Assembly: GCA_013399305.1 (NCBI GenBank)
Contig: VXAI01000190.1
Coordinates: forward strand, 1,411,717-1,475,716
Direction of reading: 5' to 3'
DNA from: Rostratula benghalensis
Taxonomy: Eukaryota > Chordata > Aves > Charadriiformes > Rostratulidae
Length of the DNA stretch: 64,000 bases
Positions within the stretch are counted from its first letter, which is position 1, and each line of letters opens with the position of its first letter. A program made the translations under genes and the position numbers. Shown here piece after piece: positions 34,401 through 46,063 of the stretch. The notes under the pieces were generated by a model that saw only the letters and a program-made list of their open reading frames with translations, was not told where the DNA came from and did no database searches.

Positions 34401-35495
34401 GAATCAAGCCCAGAACATTTAATTACCAAGGCAATTTTCATTCCTCATCTGCAATCACTAACATGCTTTCCCTTGTAATTTTAGGGTTTGTGCTTTTATA
34501 TGTTTAGTGGCAGATTCATTTAATCAGACCCTTTTCGAAATAATAGCTGTGCTCTTTAGCAATTAACTCTACAGAGGGCAATTGCAGATGGAATCCCACT
34601 GTTTATTATCCAACTTCCCTTTTATAATTACAGTTAAATTGGGTGGAAAAGTAGCAATCGTGTGGAGGGTTCTCATCTCCCCATCAGGATAAATGATCTG
34701 GTGTTGAGGACTCTGTGAAGAGCCTCAACATTTTGTGTTCTCAGGACCTTAAGTCCTTGAGAGGACACAACTTATACACACAGAGGAGGCTTCTCTGCTG
34801 AAAATGTGTGGAAACTTGTGGCTAAGCTCTCATTTCTCACCACCTCATCTCTTCCTCTACCTTACTGAGGCAATCTGATAAAGCAGGGCTACAATACACG
34901 GAATCATCCGTGATAAGGAACGCGTGGTGGCTTTCAAATTCAACTGTGGGGTTAAACAGTCAGGTTGCTTTGGCAGGAAAGGAGTTAGGCTGGAAAAGAA
35001 GCAAAACTCTCAAAACACCAGGTTTTTTTCAGATTTCCATGTCACTTCTCACAGACCACTTGCGTTGTTCTGAGCAACCTCGAGCACACTGAGTCAGTGA
35101 GTACTGTAATGCCACGCTTCTTCTTTGTCAAGCTCCATTACCAGACCTCTCACTGCCCAAAAATTCCCAGGAATGCAAGTCAGTTTATGGAGTGTCGAGG
35201 GCAGCCCGTGTCCCAGAGGTTTCTGGCTTCCTTCTGCTGGCACTAAATGACGTTTGCTATCACACACAGTCCTGCTGAAGTACTCCTCTGCAAAGGAATC
35301 CATCTAGTGTCACCTCCTCTGTTGCATGTGCACACTGTGCCCCAGTTGGCCCCCAGATGTGGGAAGTCCCTGAGCGGTTCATTAACCACCCCGTCACCAA
35401 TACGGGGCAAGTGATGAAGACTTTCAGGATTCAAAAAAGCTATTGTAAAAACCTGTAAAAGCTATTTCGCTCACAAGATGAGCAAACAGAGCTTA

Positions 35496-35913
35496 TAGAA
35501 CTGTAGAATGGTTAGAGTTGGAAGGAACCTTAAAGATCATCGAGTTCCAACCCCCTGCCCTGACCAGGGACACCTCCCACCAGACCAGGTTCCTCAAAGC
35601 CCCATCCAGCCTGGCCTTGAACCCCTCCAGGGATGGGGCAGCCACAGCTTCTCTGGGCAACCTCTTCCAGTGTCTCACCACCATCACAGGGAAGAATTTC
35701 TTTCTGGTATCTAATCTAAATCTCCCTTCTTCCATTTTAAAGCCTTTACCCCTCATCCTTTCACTCCACTTCCTGGCAAAGAGTCCCTATCCAGCTCTCC
35801 TCTGGGCTCCCTTCAGGCACTGGAAGGCTGCTAGAAGGTCTCTCCAGAGCCTTCTCCTCTCCAGGCTGAACAAGCCCAGCTCCCCTGGCCTGTCTTCATG
35901 GGAGAGGTGCTTA
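35496..35913 (-). mobile_element. CR1 LINE 3' fragment in intron 1 of copy 2
   Basis: Minus-strand frame shows RLDTRKKFFPVMVVRHWKRL and SLEGFKARLDGALRNLVWW. Tail octamers at the left end are altered (ATAGAACTGTAGAATGG). Confidence 0.92.
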
Positions 35914-37682
35914 TGATGTATTTTATGAGCACACAGTACTATTTCTATTTATATGTTGGGGGTTTTGTTCCCCAAATGGTAAAATCTTGCTTCTAAAAAA
36001 AAATTAGATCTAGATTCACAGCTGCTCTCTACCAGAGAGAAGCTCCCTAGTGCAAAAGGTGACTTTCAGCAAGGTTTCAGAACAAAGTTTGCTCATAGCA
36101 TGAAAACGGCAGATCAGGAGTGAGAACAATACCTGGTGCATATGGAAATGAGATGTAAATTCCACATTCTTCAGCCTCAAATGGCTCTGGGAATATAAAG
36201 CTTAAAAAGACCTTTTTGGAAGGGTTCCACTCTGCTGTTTTGATTAAAAGCCCTAGTTCGTAGCCGGTGTTATCATGGAAATTGATTCTGTTTAATTTAC
36301 ATTAAATATTTTAACCCATCTTTATCTCCAGGGTAGTTTGGGAGCAGGTATCTCACTTCTCTGATTTAACTGAGCTTATGTATATGTAATGATTATTCAG
36401 TACCTTACCTGCTTTATTTACCTGGCCCTCCCAACACCCACATACACATGCAAGTCTAAGTAATCCTGCTTTAATTTAAAATAAATTGGAGAAAATGGGA
36501 GGAAAAAAAAAAGTTACAGCACTAAAGGGTGTAAGACCGAGCTTTAATCCCGGGGTGTTCTCAATGTATGCATCTGCTTCTGAAGATAATGTGAGATAGG
36601 GGTACTCCCTGACTCTCTCATCAGCCAGCCTTTAATTTTGAGGCACTGTGTGCACATTATTTTTAATAGCTGACTTACTCCCTGGGTGCTCCCTTTGATG
36701 ATGGCTCTCCGCCCTCCGCCACTTCTGCCTCCCTGGCGCAAAGTAAGCATCAGGGAGCAGCCCTCATTAATACCAGATTTGCAGAAGGCAGCTTCTAAGT
36801 CAAGCTGGTACATGCCTGGGCTCATGATGAGGTGAATTCGAACCGCTCCCTCACGATGCAACTGCTCCTCCCCTCAAATTCCAGTCGGAAAGGCTTCCAA
36901 GTCGAATTACCTCAGTGAAAGAAGAGGTTTGCAGAAGCACATAAAGGCTTGGATGTTTACGTTTGTGAGTGAAGTCAGGGAATTAATAGGTTTTTACTTT
37001 AAAGTAATTAAAGTCCACCAAACCCGAATGAGCTATCACTTTAGCACTCAGCTGCGGTCAAGCCACTGCTTTCTGTGTTTTCTGATAGATGGCCTACGCA
37101 TAAACATTCTTTTCCTTACTGTTGTTATTTAAAATCATTACTATGGGGTAATTGTCCTAACTTCCTAATCCTTTCTCATTTGTATGAGACCTGCTATTAA
37201 TCACCCAGAAACTTTTGCAATTAAATTATCTTAGTGTGAACATCCATTAGTAATTCTCTGCTTCCATGGTTGTCTAAGTAGAGGCAAGCTTAAAGCTGGT
37301 TCCAGCTCACGTGAAAATGGCTTGCATTATGAGGTAATACTCTGTTATTAAATGAGAAATCCATATGAACTGCCAATGAGTTCTAAGGAAGTAATGCTGG
37401 GAGAAAAAAAAAACAATTATCAAAAATGTTACCAAACAGAAGGACCCAAAATGTCATATTCTGCTCTAATTGATAGAAATTCACACAAAAAAACCCAAAC
37501 AAAAACATCCAGTATTGACTCTCCATGGGAAAGATATTCACTGAATGCAGTTGTTTGAAGAATAATTTAGATGTAATGTGGAAGCCCAGAGAATAATACA
37601 CATCTGATCATGCCTTTGATATTTTGTTCCTCCTTTTATTCTGTTAATTAATAACAGATGTTATTCTTTTCATTTGTGTATA

Positions 37683-38098
37683 TTGGAGCATCTCCCTGAC
37701 GAGGAAAGGCTGAGAGAGCTGGGACTCTTCAGCCTGGAGAAGAGAAGGCTGAGGGGAGACCTTATTGATGCTTAGAAGTATCTGAAGGGTGGATGGAGGA
37801 CGGAGCCAGACTCTACTCAGTGGTTCCCAGTGACAGGACAAGGGGCAACAGGCACAAGCTGGAACACGGGAAGTTCCATTCAAACATGAGGAGAAACTTC
37901 TTTGGGGTGAGGGTGGCAGAGCCCTGGCAGAGGCTGCCCAGGGAGGGTGTGGAGTCCCCTTCTCTGGAGACCTTCAAGCCCCACCTGGATGCAGCCCTGA
38001 GTGCTGTGCTCTGGGCAACCCTGTTTTAGCAGGGGAGTGGGACTGGGTGATCTCTAGAGGTCCCTGCCAACTCTGATGATTCCCTGATTCTGTGATTC
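37683..38098 (+). mobile_element. CR1 LINE 3' fragment in intron 1 of copy 2
   Basis: Very similar to the 23155-23683 copy (same [18 protein letters not shown] wording and TGATCTCTAGAGGTCCCT end), so the two belong to one subfamily. Confidence 0.92.
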
Positions 38099-40253
38099 CT
38101 TACAGCCTTCCTCTGAAATTATTTGCAGTCAACAGCTTGCAGTCTGCACATACGGTTTCTTTGTAAGAAGCTGCTTGTAACAGTTCCTGATTTATCTTGG
38201 CTGTGTACAAGCACAAGCAGGCTGGTATTTCAGTGCCAGCCCGTGTGATCAGCAAACACTTGCAGGTATTTCAGTTTTCAAAAGAGGATCACCAAAGGTT
38301 CCCGTAGCTGGCGGGTTAGAGTCATGGTTTCCAGAAGACACTGCCCAGTGGCCTGGGTTTGCAAAGTCCAGTGTTACAGAGAAAACAGAGGGAACCCAGA
38401 ATCCTGGATGACAGTGAAAATACTGTCATATTGAATATGTTTGTAATATTGAGTACTGCTCGTGAGCCTTCAGCTGATAAATTGTGACGTGGGTTAACGA
38501 GCCTGATGGGCCGTCATAGGATTCAGGCTAAGGAGAAGACAAGTTCTGCTGAGGCCACGCTCACTTTCACAGGGAAGCTTTCTCGAGGGGAACAAACCGA
38601 AATGAAATGGGTAAAACCCTGCCAAAGCAGCTCCTTTCCGAAGCGAAGCGAGTGCTCTGCGGAGCTCACCACGCCCTGACGAAGAACGTCAGGTTGAGAA
38701 ACCCGAGCGAGTTCGGCTTTGTTTCCCAAATAATGCCCTTTCCCTTTAATCAGGGAGACGTAAAACAGGTCGAGCTCTGCAAACTCAGCCTGGAAACATC
38801 CTCATTAGGTACAACACAGCCATGAATCACCCTCACGGGCAGATCTTAGGTCTTGTAAGAACTGCTTTGCAAGAATTTGCAAGACTGGAGCTGGAACTGC
38901 AGGGTGTGTGTTTCTCTCCCTTGGTGTTTTGAAGGATAACAGAGCAAAATATTACCCCCTTATATTTTCTTTGTCCTGTGTCTTTTGAATTAAAACACTC
39001 CGTCCTAAAACTGCTGCACAATTCACCAGGGTGGCTGATGCGTTAAAGTGATAGTCAGCAAGAACCCCCAGATAATTGTGGGTGTCAGTGAGCTGGCAGT
39101 AAACATTTGTTGGTTTTTTTAATTATTTTTTTCTCCCAGTGCTAGTTGTATATTTAGCTTCAAGCCAGGAGGAAAGTTTGGAGAAGTATGTTCTTATTGA
39201 TTAGACCAGGAGAAGGGCTTCTGAACTCCCCAGGGCTGCTTCAGAAAACGTCACCTAACGAGAGAGAAACTCGGTAGTCCATGTGGGGTGGGGACACCAG
39301 ATCAAGAAGAACCACGACAGTGGCAGTGTGAATATTTTCCCATGTTTCAAACCACATCCAGCAGAAACAGAGAAACCTGTATTTCTCGTGGGGGAAGTAG
39401 ACTTTTGAGTGCCACTTTCAAGGCACGACAGCTCTTTTTTGAAGGCAGCGTTTGGAGCACGAAGCACAGCAGGCTAAGGAAAGGCTGGGTCTGGTGGTTC
39501 AAAGTTTTGGCTCCCCTTACTTGCTGAGCAAGGAAGTTTCTTTCCTCGTGCGTGAAGCACAGACAGCGTTTACACTTTCGCAAACCGAAAAACGCAGGAA
39601 GGAGGAAAATCAGGGAGGGGGGAAACTGGAGATGCTCTGAGTCCTGGGTCCCTGATGAAGTCCATCAGCTCCCCCATGGCTGCAGTCAGCAAGGGGATGT
39701 TCAGAAGGTGTGTAGGGGGTGCAGCACAGGAGGCAGTCGTGCTGCCTCTGAACTGAGTTTGCTTTAATGGCAGAGTAATAAAGCCGTGTTGGTTATACTG
39801 TCTCAGCTAATTACCTTGCTCATCAGCTACAGCGAGCTCTCTGCTGGCATGGACGGGCTCTTTCTGGTCTCTAAATTAGCTCAGGGGTCTTCCCACACAG
39901 CAGGGAGTTTTTTAGAAGGCAGGTGCTTATTTTCATTTTCCAGTAGGCACGTATTGCTGCATCCACCAGCAGGGAGTCAGGCCTCTTAAAAATCATTGCT
40001 GATTGAAATAGAAGCACTCTCCTTGGATGTGCTGGATATGGGCATTGAAATGTGGTCTCCTTTTGCCTGTTTGGGAGTAGTAAGGCCTTGTTTTAAGAGG
40101 AAATTGCTCAAAAAATTGCCAGCTAGAAGGTGTTTTTTAAGAGTGGATGGTGTGTATCTTCCTACAAACCCTTTCACAGTGTTCATTGGAGTTTCTTCAG
40201 CTGATACAGGAGCTGGAAAAGGGAGAAATAGGACCAGCAGGCAGGTGTTACAG

Positions 40254-40633
40254 GATCACAGAATCACAGAATCTCAGGGATTGGAAGGGACCTTGAAAGA
40301 TCATCCAGTCCAATCCCCCTGCCAGAGCAGGAACACCCAGAGCAGGTCACACAGGAACACGTCCAGGAGGGGTTTGAATGTCTCCAGAGAAGGAGACTCC
40401 ACCACCTCTCTGGGCAGCCCCTTCCAGTGCTCCCTCACTGTGAAGAAGTTTTTCCTCATATTTCAGTGGAACCTCCTGTGTTCCACCTTGCACCCATTGC
40501 CCCTTGTCCTATCATTGCCTGTCACTGAGAAGAGCCTGGCTCCATCCTCCTGACACTCACCCTTTTCATATTTATAAACATTCATGAGGTCACCCCTCAG
40601 TCTCCTCTTCTCCAAGCTAAAGAGACCCTGCTG
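40254..40633 (-). mobile_element. CR1 LINE 3' fragment in intron 1 of copy 2
   Basis: Terminal octamers GATCACAGAATCACAGAATC at the left, then the sequence shared closely with 2622-3066, including CTGACACTCACCCTTT and CATTCATGAGGTCACCCC. Confidence 0.92.
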
Positions 40634-42009
40634 GTATTCAAGGACACTCTTGCATAAACACACATTTCTTTTCTAACGAGCACATTTTAACTCTTAAACA
40701 GCCAAGACATCGTTGCCGTTTCTGGGGCTGAGAAAACAGATCTCACACATCCCTGAATATTTTCACAGACTCAGCTTGATGTCCTGTAACCTGCTGCTCC
40801 CTCTGTTCCTATTTTTTGATGTGATGAGAGGTGGGCTGGATCCTGTCAGCTTTCAACTGCCCTCTCTCTAGAGTCAAGTGTACTTTCCTGCTACGATTCT
40901 TTGGACTGGAGTTCACATTTTTAAGAAAAAGCTTTGCAGTTAGAACAATTTATTTATGCTTTTGCTTTATGTTAAAGCAAAAAAAACCCTCCAACCCAAA
41001 CCCACAAACCCACAACACTGGAAGATAAGAAAATGTTTGGGACCAGATTAGCCCCTTGCTTGTCAGTGTTTTCTGACCAATTTACTTTTTCTAAGTCTGG
41101 CATTTTTAAGGAATTGTAAGTTTTAGTTTTATTGGTAAAGACAGCTATCTGGTGGTCCTGGCTGGTGCACGGGAAAATAAACATCTGATACAGAAACAGT
41201 TGCAATTATTCCTAAACAAAGCTTTTGCTGTCTTTTGCTCTAGAAAAGTAAGGTGTTTTGCAGGCTGTGCTTTTGGGCTACTGATAAATGCTACTTTTTG
41301 TAAAGGAAAGATAAAGTGGGGGTATCATTCCTCAGAAAACAAAACCCCGTAGTGACTCTTGGGTGCAATCCTTACTCGGAGCTGCCTATTGGGTTTTTTT
41401 CCCCAATTTTCTCTTTCATGGGAGTGGGTATGGTAAAAATTGGCTGTTAGGAGATTGAGCAATGCCTCCTAAAGATGTAAAGCATCCTGCATGTCTCTTC
41501 TTGCCATGTAGCCAGGGCCTGGCAGGCTGGGTGTGCACCCCATCCCGCCTGTTTTTGTAGAGTCACAGCATTTGTAACACCACTTCAGGAGAAAACACCC
41601 AGCAGAGGAGGGAAACTGGTGGCATGGGCAAGGTGCCACCACGCATGGCTGCAGCCACCAAGCACTACTCCTCTGAGGCCCCAGCCCAAGCAACGCTCCC
41701 AGCCCTGGGGGACACACTGCTGCCATCGTGGGAAGCAAGGTTGATTTTTGGCAGACCCTCTGCTGCCCACAGCGATGGTGGTGGCAGTGGGTGAGATGAA
41801 ACCCCCTAGGTCTCATGGGGCCTCAGCATTTCCCGAGTGGGCAGCTGAGCTCTGGGAAAGGAGATCCCTTCACCCAGGAGTTTTCCATCTAACCACAACC
41901 AGTTGTAACAAAAAACCAAAACAAACCCCATCACCTTTAGATATCCTTGTCCAAGAGTATCTTGTATCCAAGACTGCTGAGGTCACCCCTCTGAGCAACA
42001 ACTTCTATT

Positions 42010-42505
42010 GTAGAATTATAGAATGGTTCTGGTTGGATGGGACCTTAAAGATCATCCAGTTCCAACCCCCTGTCATGGGCAAGGATACCTCCCACCAGAC
42101 CAGGTTGCTCCAAGCCCCATCCAGCCTGGCCTTGAACCCCTCCAGGGATGGGGCAGCCACAGCTTCTCTGGGCAACCTGTTCCTACAGGTATCTAATGTA
42201 AATCTCCCGTCTTTCAATTTAAAACCATTACCCCTTGTTCTTCACTAGACTTCTTGACAATCCCTCTCCAGCTCTCCTGTAGGCTCTCTTCAGGCACTGG
42301 AAGGCTGCTAGAAGGTCTCTCCAGAGCCTTCTCTTCTCCAGGCTGAACAAGCCCAGCTACCTCAGCTGGTCTTCACAGGAGAGGTGCTCCATCCCTCTGA
42401 GCATCTTTGTGGCCCTCTGCTGAACCCCTTCCTTCAGGTCCATGTCCTTTCTATGTTGAGGACTCCAGAGATGGACACAGTACTCCAGGTGGGGTCTCAC
42501 TTGCA
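42010..42505 (-). mobile_element. CR1 LINE 3' fragment in intron 1 of copy 2
   Basis: Minus-strand copy of about 495 bases ending at CTCCAGGTGGGGTCTCAC. A short internal deletion at about 42180 removes the segment encoding FFPVRV. Confidence 0.92.
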
Positions 42506-43556
42506 TGGTCAAAGTAGACAAATTGGCAGGTGAGTGGGTATCAAAAATTTTAATTTAATCATTTTCAGAGGGAACTGTTACTGAACAGCGTGCGCTATGT
42601 TTAAGATGAGTTGTAATTACTGTTGGGGTTGTTTGGGCTGTGATAATTTTTCAGCTCTGCTGCTTTGCATTTGGTTAGAAGCCGACACCTTACAAACACA
42701 TGGTGTAGGCGAGGAGGTGAAATCTGTCGATGCCCAGCAGACTTTAACTGCCTACTCCATCTACGCACGCAATTTAAAAACTCTCAGTGGGCTTTTTACA
42801 TTCAGAAAAGGAGACACTTTGATCTTTTTGAGCCATAGTTGCCTCTCAAGACTTAAAATACCGAATAAATAATGCCTTTTTTTTTCTTTTCCTCCAGTTG
42901 TTAAGCCAACACAATATGGTTAGATCTGACAGGCTGTAACACAAAGTTGTATAACTTGAAAATGAAAATATTAATATCCTGAACAGGCTTTTCAAAATGA
43001 AACAGTTCTCACTTTGGATCAAAAGCAGATCAAAGTCTCCCTACAAAAGAGAGTCCAAATATTTAGCTTTGTTTAGGACACAGAGCTAAACAAAGGTTGA
43101 AAAGGCAGAAACCAGTGATTTTTGATTTTCATGGATTACGTTTAAATTTGCCTGCCAGAATGGTAGTGATTTATAAACTTTTTTTTTTTTAAGGAAGAAT
43201 TTATTTAGTTTCAGATACAGTATAATTCTATTTGCCTATGCAAATTGCTGCTGGTTTTATGGCATCTGCTGAGGCAATGACATCTGTTGTTGAAGGAGAG
43301 GACATTTCTTACGTCTTTACAGTCATTTTTAAGTCAATTCTTAGCCGTTAAATCTAAGGAGGAAGCTTGCACACAACCCCCATTTTGCATTTTCTACAAG
43401 AGGTCATAGCTGGTGTTCTTATGCAATTCTGCATTTAGTGAATGATTTCTTGTGAAACTAAAAAGTTCACCAACAAGAGGAGAGAGCTGCCCCTCTCTTC
43501 CCATTTGTTTCAAATCAACCTTTCATTATAAACCAGAGGAAAAATGCCACCAGAGA

Positions 43557-43575
43557 TTTTTTTTTTTTTTTTTTT
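43557..43575. repeat. Poly-T run next to the exon 2 acceptor of copy 2
   Basis: Nineteen T bases, 32 bases before exon 2, adding to the pyrimidine-rich region upstream of the acceptor. Slippage here could affect splicing strength. Confidence 0.95.
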
Positions 43576-43607
43576 CCTTTCTAAATGCATTTTCCTTCTG
43601 ATTTCAG

Positions 43608-43751
43608 CTTGGGGAAGAGCTGCTGCTGCCACATACCTGGTCGGTTTTTTACTTCTAGTCATCTGTTTTGCTCTGGCCATCATCGCATTTGCCATTGACA
43701 CGCTTCGGTTCAACTTCATACGTGGGATCGGGGGCTTGCTCTTTGTCGCTG
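43608..43751 (+). CDS. PERP-like copy 2, coding exon 2 (codons 71-118 and first base of 119)
   Basis: 144 bases, phase 1-1, acceptor CTTCTGATTTCAG, donor G|GTAAGG. It encodes AWGRAAAATYLVGF, membrane segment 2 (LLLVICFALAIIAFAI), the intracellular loop DTLRFNFIRG and the start of membrane segment 3. It is the best conserved exon between the copies (38 of 48 residues). Codon 71 is Ala, as in mammalian PERP, where copy 1 has Gly. The mid-segment I92 of copy 1 is A92 here. Confidence 0.95.
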
Positions 43752-44326
43752 GTAAGGCAGTACATGCAGTCAAATTTTACCTTGTGCAGGTATATCCATG
43801 CTAGAACTAGTATTTATCTCCTCAATGCTCATCAATAAAGGGTGGGTGTCAGGGGGATGGGCCAGATTCTCTTCAGTGTTTTCTGGTGACAGGACAAGGG
43901 GAAAGAGGCACAGGAAATTCCATCTCAGCACGAGGAAAAACTTCTTTACTTTGAGGGGGGCAGAGCCCTGGAAAAGGCTGCCCAGAGAAGTGGTGGAGTC
44001 TTCTTCTCTGGAATGATTCAAAACCCGCCTGGATGCATTCCTGGCCAGACTGCTCTGGGTGACCCTACTCTGGCAGGGGGGTTGGAGTAGATGATCTCCA
44101 AAGATCCCTTCCAACCCTTACCATGCTGTGATTTCCCTCAGCTGATTCTATACCCAGGTCTTTGTCTGTATCCACTTAAACTCTCAATGAAAAATAATAC
44201 AAAGTCTGTTGTGGATCAATTTTCAAATCCTCCAAACCACGGGTGGGTTTAGCTACAGGTATTACGGAGGCAGGCAACGCGATGGGTGTTAGCTTAAACA
44301 TTTTTTGTTTACTTCCATTTCTTCAG
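43752..44326 (+). other. Intron 2 of PERP-like copy 2
   Basis: A 575-bp GT-AG intron, more than half of which is a CR1 insertion (43828-44135). The acceptor is TTTCTTCAG. Confidence 0.88.
43828..44135 (+). mobile_element. CR1 LINE 3' fragment in intron 2 of copy 2
   Basis: Sense-oriented with the gene. It shows HLSTRKNFFTLRGAEPWKRL and ends GGTTGGAGTAGATGATCTCC then CCAACCCTTACCATGCTGTG. Its right end is 190 bases from exon 3, and no effect on the splice sites is apparent. Confidence 0.92.
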
Positions 44327-44541
44327 CTGTGTTCTCCATCATGGGCCTGGTCATTTATCCAGTAAAATTCTCCTCCGAAATCGACATGACAGGAATCAAT
44401 ATGTTCAGCTGGGCCTATGGCTTTGGCTGGACCACTGCCATTATGGAAATATGCTTGGGATTCTTCTTCTGCTGCCTTCCTAACTATGAAGATCAGATCT
44501 TGGGTAATGTGAAGCCCACATATTTTTACTCTTCCCCATAA
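44327..44541 (+). CDS. PERP-like copy 2, coding exon 3 (rest of codon 119 to residue 189 and stop)
   Basis: The exon encodes the end of membrane segment 3 ([14 protein letters not shown]), the second extracellular loop ([20 protein letters not shown]), membrane segment 4 ([18 protein letters not shown]) and the tail NYEDQILGNVKPTYFYSSP. The loop at 134-142 and the first half of segment 4 are the least conserved parts. Residue 159 is glutamate, inside the predicted membrane segment, where copy 1 has valine and mammalian PERP a hydrophobic residue. The CC pair (167-168) is kept. The TAA stop ends at 44541, seven codons earlier than in copy 1. Confidence 0.95.
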
Positions 44542-44678
44542 GCAGCAGGAAAAATGCATTTGTGTTCCAGAGATACCTGACAGACCAACTACATTTTCCA
44601 GAATATCATCATCGGATGTTAGTAGAAAAGGCTGGAAACTTTTCAAATGTTTATAGAAAAAAGGTACTGGCATTCTGC

Positions 44679-44684
44679 AATAAA
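44679..44684 (+). terminator. Polyadenylation signal AATAAA, copy 2
   Basis: Canonical signal 138 bases after the stop, giving a very short 3' UTR compared with copy 1. It is the only close AATAAA. Confidence 0.65.
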
Positions 44685-45052
44685 GTTATTATCTATTCTA
44701 TTTTGGACCTCCATATCCAATGTGGGTTTATGAGATAAAGTCTAAGCACTAAAAATCCCTTCTTTTTCCTCATTCGTTCCCATGAGGATGGTGTATGTGG
44801 ATTCCATTGCATCTTAAATGCATTTATAGTTCTAACTAAATTCAAAAAAGCTTTTTAAACTGCCAGTAAACAAAACAACATACATCATCTTACCTGCAGG
44901 AAAGCAGCTCACAAAAATCCCATTTTGTATGTGTCATCTTACTTTAATCTGAGTATTTTACACATTCTTCAAGAAGCCAAATACCTTTATCCACTGACTG
45001 CCAAAGCAGCAAATTAGTCTGCCAACACTTCATAGCTTTGCTTCCATTTTTC

Positions 45053-45086
45053 TTTCATTCATTCATTCTTTCATTCATTCATTCAC
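45053..45086. repeat. (TTCA)n microsatellite
   Basis: Eight or so TTCA/ATTC units with one interruption (ATTCTTTC). Confidence 0.9.
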
Positions 45087-46036
45087 TTAAGCCACAGGGA
45101 CAAGGTAAGAAAAAGACAAGAGAAAGCCCCCTACCAGAGCCAGCATTTTGTCTATTACCCACCCAGGTGGAATGTAAGTATTTATTTCTGAATATTTGTA
45201 AGAGTAAGGAAAGGCCATCAGTAAAACTTTAAAAGTCCTAGCATGCCATTGCTGGGGCCAGCACAGAGCAGGCAGAGGCAGGGGGGATTTCAAGCCACCC
45301 CCACAACCTACAGACCTGGTTCAAAGAGGCTCCTGGTGGGGTTTTCTTCATGGGTATCTGCCTCTTTTACCTCCTGTATCAAAATATATGGCTTTAAAAA
45401 GCTCTGTTATACTGGTCCATCTCTTTTATCCAGCATAGAAGGGTCAAGAAGGATTTTAGCAGAGCTGTGGTTCCCCTCGGTGGACAAGGTACATGTTAGG
45501 GGTGGAGCTGGAGTAGGATGAATGTGGGTGTCAAACATTTGTCAAAAGTCCCCTTTTTCATTGGTTTGCTGTTCCACTTTTAAGTATTTTAAAAATCAGA
45601 TCATAAACCAGTATCATACACTCAAGTGTAAGTATCTTTCAGTAAGAACTTTCAGTATCCTGCACTCCGAAGCGCTGCAAACCCAGAGGCAGTGCAAGCA
45701 ATGAAGTGCACTCAAGACTCTGCTGGTTTCTACCTTGTTAATCCTAAATTTATAATGCTCCATTTTTCCTCTTAAGTGAAAAAAAAAAAAAAATTAAAAA
45801 TTGATAACTCCGCTCTGTGGAAAAAGAAGTCCCACTGAAATCTTAGTTACAGAGAGTTACTAGCTTCTAACACATCTGCAAATTTCTAGCTATCTGTACT
45901 TTATGAGAAGAGCCCCAAGAAATGTTGTTATCTGCAAAGAATGAGAGACAGAAAAATATTTTAGAAAGACTTCTGGGAAGCTAAAATTAATAAAGGCACA
46001 GGACATAGCACCACCACCCTTCTCCTCCTTCTCCTT

Positions 46037-46063
46037 CCCCCCCCCCCCCTTTTTTTTTTTTTT
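46037..46063. repeat. C13-T14 homopolymer pair
   Basis: Thirteen C bases followed directly by fourteen T bases, at the end of a longer CTC/CTT pyrimidine tract beginning near 46018. Confidence 0.9.

Larger units (their letters stand above)
28724..43607 (+). other. Intron 1 of PERP-like copy 2
   Basis: A 14,884-bp GT-AG intron, twice the copy 1 length. CR1 insertions (five copies listed separately) explain only about 2.2 kb of it. Repeat-poor AT-rich blocks (about 34430-34640 and 36950-37260) with homeodomain-type motifs are candidate regulatory DNA. A (TA)7 run is at 31967-31980. No extra exon is recognised. Confidence 0.82.
28390..44700 (+). other. PERP-like copy 2, inferred transcription unit
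   Basis: Three coding exons with the same phases and the same exon 1 and 2 lengths as copy 1 give 570 coding bases including the stop (189 residues). Introns are 14,884 and 575 bp. The protein aligns to copy 1 without a gap and matches at 133 of 189 positions by hand count. All family landmarks are kept, so a working four-pass membrane protein is expected. It is intact, with strong start context, canonical splice sites and a nearby polyadenylation signal. I find no sign that it is a pseudogene. Its role relative to PERP is not known from sequence. Confidence 0.75.

Noticed and set aside
39996..40553. Plus-strand frame of 185 codons
   Set aside because: The second half is the antisense of the CR1 copy at 40254-40633 and the first half resembles nothing.
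43626..44673. Possible reverse-strand coding over PERP-like exons 2 and 3
   Set aside because: These frames are antisense shadows of strongly conserved exons and carry no family signature.
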